Source: an uncultured Bacteroides sp. (GTDB lineage Bacteria; Bacteroidota; Bacteroidia; Bacteroidales; Bacteroidaceae). From it: DNA of 64,000 bases. The stretch's first letter is position 1. Every line of letters begins with the position of its first letter. The position numbers and the translations under genes are program-made. The DNA lies in assembly GCA_949289265.1 (NCBI GenBank), contig CASENE010000060.1, positions 1 to 64,000 on the forward strand, written 5' to 3'. Of the stretch, positions 49,902 to 59,152 are shown in pieces. The notes beneath the pieces are model-generated. The model was not told where the DNA came from. It searched no databases and worked only from the letters and a program-made list of their open reading frames with translations.

Positions 49902-52736
49902 ATGGAATCAAGCTACAAACTCTTCCTGCTGGACGCCTATGCGCTCATCTACCGGGCCTATTACGCCCTCATCAAGAATCCCCGCGTCAACTCCAAAGGC
50001 TTCAACACCTCGGCCATACTGGGCTTTGTCAACACGCTCGAAGAGGTGCTGAAGAAGGAACGGCCCACGCACATCGGCGTGGCCTTCGACCCCTCGGGGC
50101 CCACCTTCCGCCACGAGGCCTACGAGGCCTACAAGGCCCAGCGCGAAGAGACGCCCGAGGTCATCCGGCAGTCGGTGCCCCTCATCAAGGACATCATCCG
50201 CGCCTACCGCATCCCCATCCTGGAGGTGCCGGGCTACGAGGCCGACGACGTCATCGGCACGCTGGCCACCGAGGCCGGACGGCGCGGCATCCTGACCTAC
50301 ATGATGACGCCGGACAAGGACTACGGGCAGCTGGTGGGCGGCAGCGTGTTCATGTACCGGCCCAAACACACCGGCGGCTTCGAGAAGATGGGGCCCGACG
50401 AGGTGAAGGCCAAATTCGGCATCGCCGACACGCGGCAGGTCATCGACATGCTGGGCCTGATGGGCGACGCGTCGGACAACATCCCGGGCTGTCCGGGCGT
50501 GGGCGAGAAGACGGCGCAAAAGCTCGTCGCCCAGTTCGGAAGCGTCGAGGGCCTGCTGGAACACACCGCCGAGCTGAAGGGAGCCCTGCGCGCCAAGGTG
50601 GAAGCCAACCGCGAGCAAATCAGCTTCTCGAAATTCCTGGCCACCATCAAGACCGACGTGCCCGTCCAGCTGGACATGGACGCCCTGCGGCGCGAGGAGC
50701 CGGACGCCGAGGCCTTGCGACGGATTTTCGACGAACTGGAGTTCCGCACCCTGGCCGACCGCGTGCTGGGACGACCCGCCTCCCCCTCCCCCGCCCCGCC
50801 GTCCGACGCCGACGCCGGCCCGCTCTTTGCCCAGGCCGCCGAGGCCCATCCGCAGGGCGCCGCCCAAGGCGATTTGTTTGCCAAAATTGAAGCCGAGGGG
50901 ACGGGCGACGGGAAAAACGCGATTCTCGACACGTTAGAAACCCTGTCCGTGGACTACCAACTGGTTGACAGCGAAGCGGCTATACGCGATTTGGTTCAAA
51001 AGTTGCTTACATCGGAAATACTCGCGATAGACACCGAGACCACCAGCGCCGAGCCGATGGAGGCGGAACTGGTGGGCGCCAGCTTCAGCAACGCCGAGGG
51101 ACGCGCCTGGTACGTGCCCTTCGCCGCCGACCGCCGCCAGGCCCTGGCCACTGCCGACCTGCTGCGCCCGCTCTACGAAAACCCGCGCAGCCTGAAGGTG
51201 GGGCAGAACATCAAGTACGACCTCATCGTCCTGCAGAACTACGGCATCCGCGTGCAGGGGCCCATGTTCGACACCATGCTGGCCCACTACGTCCTCCAGC
51301 CCGAACTGCGCCACAACATGGACTACCTGGCCGAAATCTACCTGCACTACCGCACCATCCACATCGAACAACTCATCGGCCCCAAGGGCAAAGGACAGAA
51401 GAACATGCGCGACCTCCCTCCCGCCGACGTCTACCGCTATGCCTGCGAGGACGCCGACGTCACCCTCCGCCTGAAAAACGTGCTGGAGCAAGAACTGGCA
51501 CGAAACAACGCCGCCAGCCTCTTTGCCGACGTCGAGATGCCCCTCGTCCCCGTCCTGGTGAATATGGAGACCAACGGCGTGCGCATCGACACCGAAGCCC
51601 TGAAGCAAACCTCGCACGACTTCGCCCGGCGCCTGCGCGAGATAGAAGAAGACATATACCGCCTGGCGGGCGAACCCTTCAACATCGCCTCGCCCAAGCA
51701 AGTGGGCGAGGTGCTGTTCGACCGCCTGCGCATCGCCGACAAGCCCAAGAAGACCAAGACCGGACAATACGTCACCTCCGAAGAAGTGCTGGAAAGCCTG
51801 CGGCAAAAGCATCCCGTGGTGGACAAAATTCTGGAGCACCGGGGACTGAAGAAGTTGCTGGGAACCTACGTCGACGCCTTGCCGCAACTGATAAACCCAC
51901 GAACCGGGCGTATACATACATCGTTCAACCAAGCCGTCACCGCCACCGGGCGCTTAAGTTCGAGCAACCCCAACTTGCAGAACATCCCCGTGCGCGACAA
52001 TGACGGCAAGGAGATACGCAAGGCCTTCATACCGGATGATGGGTGCCTGTTTTTCTCGGCTGATTATTCGCAGATCGAGCTACGCATCATGGCCCACCTG
52101 AGCGCCGACCCCCACATGGTGGAAGCCTTCTGCAGCGGCCACGACATCCACGCCGCCACCGCCGCGAAGATATATAAGATAGGTATAGACCAAGTGACGC
52201 CCGACATGCGCCGCAAGGCCAAGACGGCCAACTTCGGAATCATCTACGGCATATCCACCTTCGGACTGGCCGAGCGTATGGGCGTATCGCGCCAGGAAGC
52301 CCGCGAGTTGATAGACGGATACTTTGCCACCTACCCGCAAGTGAAGGCCTACATGGAACGCAGCATCGACGTGGCGCGCCAGCAGGGATACGTGGAGACC
52401 ATCTTCCACCGACGCCGCTTCCTGCCTGACATACACTCGCGCAACGCCACCGTACGCGGCTATGCCGAGCGCAACGCCATCAACGCCCCCATACAAGGCA
52501 GCGCGGCCGACATCATCAAGGTGGCCATGGCGCGCATCTACCGACGCTTCGAGGCGGAGGGACTGCGGGCCAAGATGATCCTGCAAGTGCACGACGAACT
52601 GAACTTCAGCGTGCCGCCCGAAGAAAAAGAACGGGTGCAGCAGATTGTGCTGGAAGAGATGGAGAACGCCTGCCCCATGCGCGTGCCGCTCAAGGCCGAC
52701 TGCGGCTGGGGGAAAAACTGGCTGGAGGCGCACTGA
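49902..52736 (+). CDS. polA: DNA polymerase I
   Basis: 944 residues. 5'-3' nuclease at about 1-290 (LLDAYALIYRAYYA, EVPGYEADDVIGTLA, GDASDNIPGCPGVGEKTA). 3'-5' exonuclease at about 340-530 with IDTETTSAEPMEAELVG and KYDLIVLQNYGI, so proofreading residues look intact. Polymerase at 560-944 with motif A DYSQIELRIMAHLS (about 718), the RRKAKTANFGIIYGIS helix and motif C LQVHDELNF (about 894). It fills gaps in repair and removes RNA primers. The upstream near-match TACTTTTA at 49871 may be its -7 box. Confidence 0.98.
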   Translation: MESSYKLFLLDAYALIYRAYYALIKNPRVNSKGFNTSAILGFVNTLEEVLKKERPTHIGVAFDPSGPTFRHEAYEAYKAQREETPEVIRQSVPLIKDIIRAYRIPILEVPGYEADDVIGTLATEAGRRGILTYMMTPDKDYGQLVGGSVFMYRPKHTGGFEKMGPDEVKAKFGIADTRQVIDMLGLMGDASDNIPGCPGVGEKTAQKLVAQFGSVEGLLEHTAELKGALRAKVEANREQISFSKFLATIKTDVPVQLDMDALRREEPDAEALRRIFDELEFRTLADRVLGRPASPSPAPPSDADAGPLFAQAAEAHPQGAAQGDLFAKIEAEGTGDGKNAILDTLETLSVDYQLVDSEAAIRDLVQKLLTSEILAIDTETTSAEPMEAELVGASFSNAEGRAWYVPFAADRRQALATADLLRPLYENPRSLKVGQNIKYDLIVLQNYGIRVQGPMFDTMLAHYVLQPELRHNMDYLAEIYLHYRTIHIEQLIGPKGKGQKNMRDLPPADVYRYACEDADVTLRLKNVLEQELARNNAASLFADVEMPLVPVLVNMETNGVRIDTEALKQTSHDFARRLREIEEDIYRLAGEPFNIASPKQVGEVLFDRLRIADKPKKTKTGQYVTSEEVLESLRQKHPVVDKILEHRGLKKLLGTYVDALPQLINPRTGRIHTSFNQAVTATGRLSSSNPNLQNIPVRDNDGKEIRKAFIPDDGCLFFSADYSQIELRIMAHLSADPHMVEAFCSGHDIHAATAAKIYKIGIDQVTPDMRRKAKTANFGIIYGISTFGLAERMGVSRQEARELIDGYFATYPQVKAYMERSIDVARQQGYVETIFHRRRFLPDIHSRNATVRGYAERNAINAPIQGSAADIIKVAMARIYRRFEAEGLRAKMILQVHDELNFSVPPEEKERVQQIVLEEMENACPMRVPLKADCGWGKNWLEAH

Positions 52737-53200
52737 CCCGCCCCCGCCCCCGGCGACCGCGACGGGCACGCGGCTTACTTTTTATCACCACCTCCCCGCG
52801 CACTGCCCCCATCCGCCGCCACTTGAAGGAAAAAATGCGGGGCATATACAGAAAATATGCCAAAGCGGGCCCCGCGGCACCCAGGTTGACTACAAAACGT
52901 AAGCAGCCGGTGCCGCGGGGCCCGTCGCCGTTTCAGGGCTGTCTGGAGGCGATTGCGGACACGGGAAGGCGCGAAAAAACAGGCGGACGGGGCGCATAAA
53001 CATTATTTAACTTACAAACAGAAAGCAAAGCCCCGGCCCTTCCGCCCGCGCAACCTGCCGCCCCACGCGGCACGAAGACCGTCCCCACGCCGCCCCCGCG
53101 CCCGCCCAAGCTGCCAAAACGAAAGCTGCGGCCCCGGCGGACGGTTGACATATTGACAAAAATTAAACACTATTTAACTTGACAATCCAAAACAAAGCCC
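52737..53200. other. Gene-free region downstream of polA
   Basis: GC-rich. The only clear structure is the perfect hairpin at 52867-52923. A short AT-rich duplication (TATTTAACTT at about 53003 and 53171) precedes the next promoter. Confidence 0.5.
52867..52923. repeat. Perfect 15-bp GC inverted repeat
   Basis: GGGCCCCGCGGCACC (52867-52881) and GGTGCCGCGGGGCCC (52909-52923) with a 27-nt loop. No T-run follows on either strand. Confidence 0.85.
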
Positions 53201-53208
53201 TACATTTG
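53201..53208 (+). promoter_or_regulatory. Bacteroidetes-type promoter for the DUF3836-like gene
   Basis: TACATTTG at -7, with TTGAC about 18-20 bp upstream serving as the -33 region. Confidence 0.7.
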
Positions 53209-53272
53209 CAGCGCAATCGGGACAGACCGGTGGACAAATGACAACAACCCATTAAAACAAGAGGACTGAATC

Positions 53273-53665
53273 ATGAAGGCTAAAAGTTTCGTAAAGACCC
53301 TGTGCGCTGCAGCCGTGTTGCTGACCAGCAGTCTCACGCTCTCGGCAGAGAACGACTCGAATCTGTATTATAACTCGGAAGAGGAGAATGGACTGAAAGT
53401 GGCCGAGACCATTTACAAGGCCAACGGAGACTTACTGTCCAACTACATGAAATACAACTACACCTACGACGAGCAGAAACGCCTCGTCATGAGCGAGGCG
53501 CTGGTGTGGAACAGCCGCGACAACCGCTGGCAGAAAGACCTGTGCATGCGCTACGCCTACGAGGACGGCTACACCACCACGACCTACTACCGCTGGAGCG
53601 AGGGCCGCGGCGAATACGTCCTGCTGCCCGACATGACGGTGACCTTTGCCGAAGAGGCCCGCTGA
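53273..53665 (+). CDS. Small secreted protein, DUF3836-like
   Basis: 130 residues with a signal peptide (TLCAAAVLLTSSLTLSAEN). The mature part has repeated short strands: YNYTYDEQKRLVMSEALVWNSRDNRWQKDL and MRYAYEDGYTTTTYYRW. This YxYDEqkR..W pattern is typical of the Bacteroides DUF3836 family, of unknown function. The sequence is less GC-rich than its neighbours in the first half. It has its own promoter and terminator, so it is a single-gene unit. Confidence 0.8.
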   Translation: MKAKSFVKTLCAAAVLLTSSLTLSAENDSNLYYNSEEENGLKVAETIYKANGDLLSNYMKYNYTYDEQKRLVMSEALVWNSRDNRWQKDLCMRYAYEDGYTTTTYYRWSEGRGEYVLLPDMTVTFAEEAR

Positions 53666-53738
53666 ACGGGGCAGGCCCTTCCCCATTGTCGCAAGACTCT
53701 AACAATAACCAAAATACCTTTTATAACGTGACAAAAGT

Positions 53739-53769
53739 CCGGGGCGCGCGAGCGTCCCGGCTTTTTTTT
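53739..53769 (+). terminator. Intrinsic terminator after the DUF3836-like gene
   Basis: CCGGGGCGC and GCGTCCCGG stem followed by TTTTTTTT. Confidence 0.85.
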
Positions 53770-53803
53770 GCCGCAAAACCGCGGATATAACGAAACAAAA
53801 GCG

Positions 53804-53811
53804 TACATTTG
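53804..53811 (+). promoter_or_regulatory. Bacteroidetes-type -7 element for the small membrane protein gene
   Basis: TACATTTG, 36 bp upstream of the ATG at 53848. Confidence 0.65.
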
Positions 53812-53847
53812 CCCCCGATAAGACAACGTAAAGCAAACGCCAACCGT

Positions 53848-54117
53848 ATGAACTACGCCACCGTTTCGTTCCTCAACCTGTTGTGCTACCTCCTGTGGGG
53901 CGCCTCGCGCTACCTGGGATACACGCAGCTGGTGCACTTCGCCCTGCTGGCCGCCGCCGCTTCGGCCTACTTCACCGTGCGCATGCTGCAGCACTACCGC
54001 CGCCACAAGGCCGACGCGCCCCCGGGCACCCCGTTCCGCATCGGCTTCTCCTTCGTCTGCATCCTCTTCTTTGCAGGCTACTACGTGGCCGAGCACGTGC
54101 TGCACGCGCAGCCCTGA
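53848..54117 (+). CDS. Small membrane protein of unknown function
   Basis: 89 residues from MNYATVSFLNLLCYLLWGASR. Three hydrophobic segments: about 5-20, 28-45 and 67-82. A basic loop MLQHYRRHKADAPPG lies between the second and third. No domain recognised. Its own promoter and correct codon bias make it a likely real gene. A four-unit 22-bp array follows about 30 bp after the stop. Confidence 0.7.
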   Translation: MNYATVSFLNLLCYLLWGASRYLGYTQLVHFALLAAAASAYFTVRMLQHYRRHKADAPPGTPFRIGFSFVCILFFAGYYVAEHVLHAQP

Positions 54118-54147
54118 GCGCCTCCCCGCGGGCCCCGCGCCCCCGCC

Positions 54148-54235
54148 GACCGGGCGTTACTGTCCCACCGACCGGGCATTACTATCCCAGCAAGCGGGCG
54201 TTACTACGCCAGCCGGCGGGAACTATAGCCCCAGG
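54148..54235. repeat. 22-bp palindromic-core tandem array, locus 9 (4 units)
   Basis: Units start at 54148, 54170, 54192 and 54214. Confidence 0.9.
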
Positions 54236-54360
54236 AAACGGGCCTCCGAAGACCGGGAGAAGGCGGAAAAAGAAAGAAAACCGGGCGGGTGGCGAACAAT
54301 CCGCCGGCAGCGCTTGTTTTATCAAGACAGAACTCTATGTTTAACCAAAATAGAAAGAAA

Positions 54361-54828
54361 ATGAAAAAGTTATTCTTAGCAATCGTAGTGTGCCTCCTCG
54401 GCGTCGTGGGCGCCCAGGCACAAGAAGGCAAGTGGGGCGTGGGCCTCAACCTGGGTTACGGCACCAACGTATTGGGCGGCCAGGGCTTCCTGGGCGGCCG
54501 CGTGCTGTATGACATCGACCCGCGCTTCGACGTGGTCGGCAGCTTCAACCGCTACTTTAAGGAGCACGGCGTGAAGATGTGGGACGTCAATGCGGACTTC
54601 CACTGGAACGTCTACCGTCAGGAACTCTTCGAGGTCTATCCCCTGGTCGGCCTCACCCTGCTGCACGGCAAGGCTGGCAGCTATAAAGACAACTGGTTCG
54701 GCGTCAACCTGGGTGCCGGCATCATGTTCAACATCAACGACCGCTGGAAGATAGGCGCCGAGATGAAGGGTCAAATCATGAGCGACAGCCAGTTCGTGCC
54801 CATGATTTCGGCCATGTACCGCTTCTGA
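54361..54828 (+). CDS. Small outer-membrane beta-barrel (porin-like) protein
   Basis: 155 residues from MKKLFLAIVVCLLGVVGAQAQ, a clean signal peptide. The mature part has about eight alternating strands (KWGVGLNLGYGTN, PRFDVVGSFNRYF, VNADFHWNVYRQ, FEVYPLVGLTLLHG, WFGVNLGAGIMFNINDRWKIGAEMKGQ) ending in a C-terminal Phe (SAMYRF), the barrel-assembly signal. It resembles the OmpW/OmpX-sized eight-strand barrels. Ligand or role unknown. A strong terminator follows. Confidence 0.85.
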   Translation: MKKLFLAIVVCLLGVVGAQAQEGKWGVGLNLGYGTNVLGGQGFLGGRVLYDIDPRFDVVGSFNRYFKEHGVKMWDVNADFHWNVYRQELFEVYPLVGLTLLHGKAGSYKDNWFGVNLGAGIMFNINDRWKIGAEMKGQIMSDSQFVPMISAMYRF

Positions 54829-54866
54829 ACGGACAGTTAATCCTTAATTTTTTTCATAATAAGTCA

Positions 54867-54908
54867 GCGGCTGCCGGGCTTGCGATAAGTCCGCAGCCGC
54901 GTTTTTTA
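54867..54908 (+). terminator. Intrinsic terminator after the porin-like gene
   Basis: GCGGCTGC (54867-54874) pairs with GCAGCCGC (54893-54900), followed by GTTTTTT. Confidence 0.88.
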
Positions 54909-54973
54909 TGCCCGCTCCCCCGCCCTGCGGACGCAATCGGCGGGGATTGCTTGGCGCATCCGCGATAAATCAG

Positions 54974-54981
54974 TAACTTTG
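54974..54981 (+). promoter_or_regulatory. Bacteroidetes-type -7 element for ychF
   Basis: TAACTTTG. If it serves ychF, the TTGAC-family hairpin lies within a leader of about 175 nt. Confidence 0.6.
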
Positions 54982-54987
54982 CGCGTT

Positions 54988-55134
54988 GCTTGGACAAATT
55001 GACGAGGGAACAAGTTAACGAGGCTACAAGGCAGGTAAAAGAGACATGTCCGCGCCCCCTTGCGGCCACGCGCGCAACCTTGTAGCCTTGTTAACTCGTC
55101 CACTCGTCAACTGACAGGTCTACTTGTCAACTTA
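54988..55134. repeat. TTGAC/CTACAAG hairpin in the ychF leader
   Basis: The left arm (about 54988-55038) has TTGACGAGGGAACAAGTTAACGAGGCTACAAGG-type units. The right arm (about 55075-55134) has CTTGTAGCCTTGTTAAC and GTCAACTTATT. Confidence 0.8.
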
Positions 55135-55163
55135 TTAGACTAATAAACTAAAAAAAGATAGCT

Positions 55164-56267
55164 ATGGCATTAAAAGCAGGTATCGTGGGCCTGCCCAACG
55201 TGGGCAAATCCACCCTCTTCAACTGCCTGTCCAGCGCAAAGGCACAGGCAGCCAACTTCCCGTTCTGCACCATCGACGCCCAGATGGGGCAAGTGTCCGT
55301 GCCCGACGAGCGGCTGACCCGCCTGGCCGAACTGGTGCACCCGGGGCGCATCGTGCCCGCCGTGTGCGACATCGTGGACATCGCCGGACTGGTGAAAGGC
55401 GCCAGCCGGGGCGAAGGCCTGGGCAACCAGTTCCTGGGCAACATCCGCGAGTGCGACGCCATCATACACGTGCTGCGCTGCTTCGACAACGGCAACATCG
55501 TCCACGTGGACGGTTCGGTCGACCCCGTGCGCGACAAGGAAATCATCGACACCGAACTGCAGCTGAAAGACCTGGAGACGGTGGAAAACCGCCTGAAGCG
55601 CGTGGAGAAGCAGGCCAAGGTGGGCGGCGACAAGCAGGCCAAGACCGAATACGGACTGCTGCTGCGCTACAAGGAAGCCCTGGAGCAAGGTATCAGCGCG
55701 CGCACCGTCGTCCCCCAGAACGAAGACGAAGAGGCCTGCGCCCGGCAGATGTTCCTGCTCACCACCAAGCCCGTGCTCTACGTCTGCAACGTGGACGATG
55801 CCTCCGCCGCCACGGGCAACGCCTACGTGGAGCAGGTGCGCCAGGCCATCCGGAACGAAGACGCCCAGCTGATGGTCATCTCCGCCCAAACCGAGGCCGA
55901 CATCGCCGAACTGGAGAGCTACGAGGAAAAGCAGATGTTCCTGGAAGACCTGGGCCTGCAGGAAAGCGGCTGTAACCGCCTCATCAAGGCCATCTACAAG
56001 CTGCTGAACCTGGAGACCTTCATCACTGCCGGCGAGATGGAAGTGAAGGCCTGGACGTATCACAAGGGCTGGAAGGCCCCGCAGTGCGCCGGCGTCATCC
56101 ACACCGACTTCGAGAAAGGCTTCATCCGCGCCGAGGTCATCAAGTACGACGACTACATCAAATACGGCTCCGAAGCCGCCGTGCGCGAGGCAGGCAAGCT
56201 GGCCGTGGAGGGCAAGGACTACGTGGTGCAGGACGGCGACATCATGCACTTCCGGTTCAACGTGTAA
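55164..56267 (+). CDS. ychF: Redox-regulated OBG-type ATPase YchF
   Basis: 367 residues. P-loop GLPNVGKSTLFNCLS near the N-terminus, switch CDIVDIAGLVKGASRGEGLGNQFLGNIRECDAIIHVLRCF, nucleotide-specificity segment, coiled-coil insert (LQLKDLETVENRLKRVEKQ) and C-terminal TGS domain (EVKAWTYHKGWKAPQCAGVIHTDFEKGFIRAEV). YchF binds ribosomes and hydrolyses ATP in preference to GTP. It is a housekeeping gene with a repeat-containing leader. Confidence 0.97.
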   Translation: MALKAGIVGLPNVGKSTLFNCLSSAKAQAANFPFCTIDAQMGQVSVPDERLTRLAELVHPGRIVPAVCDIVDIAGLVKGASRGEGLGNQFLGNIRECDAIIHVLRCFDNGNIVHVDGSVDPVRDKEIIDTELQLKDLETVENRLKRVEKQAKVGGDKQAKTEYGLLLRYKEALEQGISARTVVPQNEDEEACARQMFLLTTKPVLYVCNVDDASAATGNAYVEQVRQAIRNEDAQLMVISAQTEADIAELESYEEKQMFLEDLGLQESGCNRLIKAIYKLLNLETFITAGEMEVKAWTYHKGWKAPQCAGVIHTDFEKGFIRAEVIKYDDYIKYGSEAAVREAGKLAVEGKDYVVQDGDIMHFRFNV

Positions 56268-56318
56268 GGCGAACTCATAAGACACCTCCGACAGTCCGAC
56301 CATACCAGGCACAAACAG

Positions 56319-56353
56319 GTTCTTTAAGGCCGCCAACCGTGGCCTTAAAGAAC
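56319..56353. repeat. Perfect inverted repeat upstream of the ORF6N gene
   Basis: GTTCTTTAAGGCC (56319-56331) and GGCCTTAAAGAAC (56341-56353) form a 13-bp perfect stem with a 9-nt loop, 18 bp before the ORF6N ATG. It could be an operator or an mRNA hairpin. No T-run follows. Confidence 0.75.
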
Positions 56354-56370
56354 AAACCATAAGAACGCCC

Positions 56371-56955
56371 ATGCTACCGACACTCATCATACAACAGAAG
56401 ATATTCGTCATCCGGGGCGAGCAAGTGATGCTTGACTTCGACCTGGCCGGGTTGTACGGCATCGAAACGCGCGTACTTAACCAGGCCGTAAAACGCAATA
56501 TCAAACGATTTCCGTCCGACTTTATGTTCCAACTGACCAAAGAGGAATGGGACAACTTGAAGTCACAATTTGTGATATCAAGTTGGGGCGGAACCCGTAA
56601 ACTCCCTTACGCCTTCACCGAGCAAGGCGTGGCCATGCTGTCCGGTATCCTCAACAGCGACGCCGCCATCGAGGTGAACATCGCCATCATGCGCACCTTC
56701 GTGGCCGTGCGGCGGTTGGTAGCAGCAGCCCCTGCCCTGCCCGACTCCTCTCCTGCCGAACGCATCGAGAAGCTGGAACAAGACGTACAGGCGTTGAAGG
56801 AATACATGGAAGAAGTCTTCACCGACCAAAACGACATCAACGAGGACACCCGCACGCAGCTGGAGCTTATCAATCAGGCCCTGGCCGAGCTGCAAGCCGC
56901 CAAGCAACGCGACGAGAAGCCCCGCCGCAACCCTATCGGCTTCAAAACCTACTGA
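56371..56955 (+). CDS. ORF6N-domain DNA-binding protein
   Basis: 194 residues. ORF6N domain at about 1-95: [45 protein letters not shown] and [20 protein letters not shown]. Then a helical linker and a C-terminal coiled coil ([20 protein letters not shown]). ORF6N/KilA-N domains are common in phages and in bacterial chromosomes, with DNA-binding roles inferred rather than shown. No other phage gene is nearby, so this is a chromosomal stand-alone copy, perhaps acquired by transfer. A perfect inverted repeat precedes it and might be an autoregulatory operator. Confidence 0.88.
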   Translation: MLPTLIIQQKIFVIRGEQVMLDFDLAGLYGIETRVLNQAVKRNIKRFPSDFMFQLTKEEWDNLKSQFVISSWGGTRKLPYAFTEQGVAMLSGILNSDAAIEVNIAIMRTFVAVRRLVAAAPALPDSSPAERIEKLEQDVQALKEYMEEVFTDQNDINEDTRTQLELINQALAELQAAKQRDEKPRRNPIGFKTY

Positions 56956-56994
56956 ACACCAATTACACCAACCGCTAACCACTATACGCACATC

Positions 56995-57927
56995 ATGAAC
57001 TATCTGATAGCAGGAACCGGAGGCGTGGGCGGCTCGATAGCCGCCTTCCTGGCCCTGGCAGGCAAAGACGTCTCCTGCATCGCCCGGGGCGAACACCTGG
57101 CCGCCATCCAACGGGACGGACTGCGGCTGCACAGCGACCTCAAGGGCGAACACACCCTACGCATCCCCGCCTGTACGGCCGAAGCATACACGGGGAAAGC
57201 CGACGTCATCTTCGTCTGCGTGAAAGGCTACTCCATAGACGCCTCCATCGCCGGACTCATCCAAAGGGCTGCCCGGCCCGGGACAGTGGTCATCCCCATC
57301 CTGAACGTTTACGGCACGGGGCCGCGCATCCAACGGCTGGTGCCCGGCGTGACGGTGCTGGACGGCTGCATCTACATCGTGGGCTTCGTCAGCGGCAAGG
57401 GCGAGGTGACGCAGATGGGCCGCATCTTCCGCCTGGTCTATGGCGCGCACCGGGGGACGGAAATCTCCCGCCAGACGCTCCAAGCCGTGCGCGACGACCT
57501 GGAAGAAAGCGGCATCAAGGCTGAAATCTCCGACGACATCGACCGCGACACCTTCGTCAAATGGTCCTTCATCTCGGCCATGGCGGTGACCGGCGCCTAT
57601 TACGACGTGCCCATGGGCGAGGTGCAGCAGCCGGGGCCCGTGCGCGACACCTTTACCGCCCTGTCGCGCGAAAGCGCCGAGCTGGGCCGCCGGATGGGCA
57701 TCGCCGTGCCGGACGACCTGGTGGACTACAACCTGAGGGTCATGGACAAGCTGGACCCGCACAGCACGGCCTCGATGCAGAAAGACCTGGCGCGCGGACA
57801 CGAAAGCGAAGTGCAGGGACTCTTGTTCGACCTCATCGACGCGGCCGAAGCCCACGGGGTGGATATCCCCACTTACCATCGCGTAGCACAGAAGTTCAGG
57901 CAACGAAATTCAACGTTTAGCGTTTAG
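56995..57927 (+). CDS. Ketopantoate reductase (PanE/ApbA) family protein
   Basis: 310 residues. N-terminal Rossmann fold with IAGTGGVGGSIAAFLA (GxGxxG), NADP-site region and VIFVCVKGYSID. Catalytic-type Lys in RDTFVKWSFISAMAVTGAYYDVP and the C-terminal helical domain with SMQKDLARGHESEVQGL (SSMxxDxxxGxxxExd-like motif). The family reduces 2-dehydropantoate to pantoate for CoA synthesis. Several paralogues of unknown substrate exist, so I do not use the panE symbol. The last residues (FSV) and stop come from a TAATCAC-family repeat. Confidence 0.88.
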   Translation: MNYLIAGTGGVGGSIAAFLALAGKDVSCIARGEHLAAIQRDGLRLHSDLKGEHTLRIPACTAEAYTGKADVIFVCVKGYSIDASIAGLIQRAARPGTVVIPILNVYGTGPRIQRLVPGVTVLDGCIYIVGFVSGKGEVTQMGRIFRLVYGAHRGTEISRQTLQAVRDDLEESGIKAEISDDIDRDTFVKWSFISAMAVTGAYYDVPMGEVQQPGPVRDTFTALSRESAELGRRMGIAVPDDLVDYNLRVMDKLDPHSTASMQKDLARGHESEVQGLLFDLIDAAEAHGVDIPTYHRVAQKFRQRNSTFSV

Positions 57928-58097
57928 TGATTAGTGATTAATAACGGGCCAAGCACGGAACATTAATCACTAATCACTAACCATTAATCACTCATCACTA
58001 ATCATTAATCACTACTCCCTAACATTAATCACTAACCGCTCACCACTAAACACTAATCACTAACATTAACCACTCATCACTAACCGCTAACCGCTCA
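57914..58097. repeat. TAATCAC-family long hairpin between the PanE-like gene and lgt
   Basis: A short left arm (GTTTAGCGTTTAGTGATTAG) overlaps the PanE-like stop codon. A long right arm of about 130 bp of TAATCAC/TAACCGC/TAAACAC heptads ends 7 bp before the lgt ATG. Confidence 0.85.
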
Positions 58098-58103
58098 AGA
58101 CAC

Positions 58104-59018
58104 ATGACCGATTTACTTCCCCTCTACATCCATTGGAACCCCGACCCGGTGTTCTTCCACCTCTTCGGGTTCCCCATCCGCTACTACGGCCTGCTGTGGA
58201 TAGTGGGCATCGCCTGCTCTTACTTCATGGTGCGCCGCGCCTACCGCGACCTGAAGCTGGGCGACGACAAGTTCGACCCGCTGTTCCTCTACTGCTTCGT
58301 GGGCATCCTGGCCGGCTGCCGCCTGGGCCACTGCCTGTTCTACCAGCCGGACTATTACCTCTCCGGCCTGAAGCCCTTCGTCGAGATGTTCCTCCCCATC
58401 AAGTTCCTGCCGGACGGCGGCTGGCGCTGGACGGGCTACGAGGGCCTGGCCAGCCACGGAGGCACGCTGGGCCTGGCCATCGCCCTGTGGTTCTACTGCC
58501 GCAAGACCAGGATGCACTTCATGGACGTGCTGGACATCATCGCCATCGCCACGCCCATCTGCGCCTGCTGCATCCGCCTGGCCAACCTGATGAACTCCGA
58601 AATCATCGGCAACCCGACCACGGTGCCCTGGGCCTTCGTGTTCGAGCGCGTGGACATGCAGCCGCGCCACCCGGGACAGCTGTACGAGGCGCTGGCCTAC
58701 TTCGTCTTCTTCCTGGGCATGATGTACCTCTACCGGCGCGGCATCCGGCTACGCAGGCAGGAGACCCTGGGCATGACCCAGGCGCAGGCCGTGTCCCTGC
58801 CCCCGGCGTGGCCCCACCGGCGCGGCTTCTACTTCGGCCTGTGCCTGACGGAAATCTTCGTCTTCCGCTTCTTCATCGAGTTCCTCAAGGCCGACCAGGT
58901 GGCCTTCGAGCAGGGCATGACGCTCAACATGGGCCAGTGGCTCAGCATCCCCTTCGTCCTCGTAGGCATCTACTGCATGTGCTTCTACGGACGGCGGAAG
59001 GCAGGGGCAGGCAAGTGA
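58104..59018 (+). CDS. lgt: Prolipoprotein diacylglyceryl transferase
   Basis: 304 residues with about seven membrane helices. Signature region [25 protein letters not shown] and [23 protein letters not shown], then [33 protein letters not shown] is at the N-terminus. Lgt transfers diacylglycerol from phosphatidylglycerol to the lipobox Cys of prolipoproteins in the inner membrane, the first step in maturing the many lipoproteins in this window. The gene ends convergent to mutS. Confidence 0.97.
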   Translation: MTDLLPLYIHWNPDPVFFHLFGFPIRYYGLLWIVGIACSYFMVRRAYRDLKLGDDKFDPLFLYCFVGILAGCRLGHCLFYQPDYYLSGLKPFVEMFLPIKFLPDGGWRWTGYEGLASHGGTLGLAIALWFYCRKTRMHFMDVLDIIAIATPICACCIRLANLMNSEIIGNPTTVPWAFVFERVDMQPRHPGQLYEALAYFVFFLGMMYLYRRGIRLRRQETLGMTQAQAVSLPPAWPHRRGFYFGLCLTEIFVFRFFIEFLKADQVAFEQGMTLNMGQWLSIPFVLVGIYCMCFYGRRKAGAGK

Positions 59019-59064
59019 CAAGAGGAGAAGGCATCTGCTGGCAATCAAGCTGTTAAAAACCGCC

Positions 59065-59152
59065 GACCTGGCGTTATAATCCCCGCCGGCTGGGACTTAA
59101 GTCCCCGGTCGCGGGAGTTATAATGCCAGGTCGGCGGAGTTATAATGCCCGC
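59065..59152. repeat. 22-bp palindromic-core tandem array, locus 10 (4 units)
   Basis: Units start at 59065, 59087, 59109 and 59131. Unit 2 has the perfect palindrome GGGACTTAAGTCCC. The last unit ends exactly one base before the mutS stop codon (59153-59155). Confidence 0.92.

Noticed and set aside
51944..51965. Sequence CACCGGGCGCTTAAGTTCG inside polA resembles a 22-bp repeat unit
   Set aside because: It encodes the conserved polymerase segment TGRLSSSNPNLQNIP and has no tandem neighbours, so the likeness is chance.
56371..56955. Prophage remnant around the ORF6N gene
   Set aside because: Flanking genes are ychF, a PanE-like gene and lgt, with no integrase, structural phage gene or attachment-site duplication.
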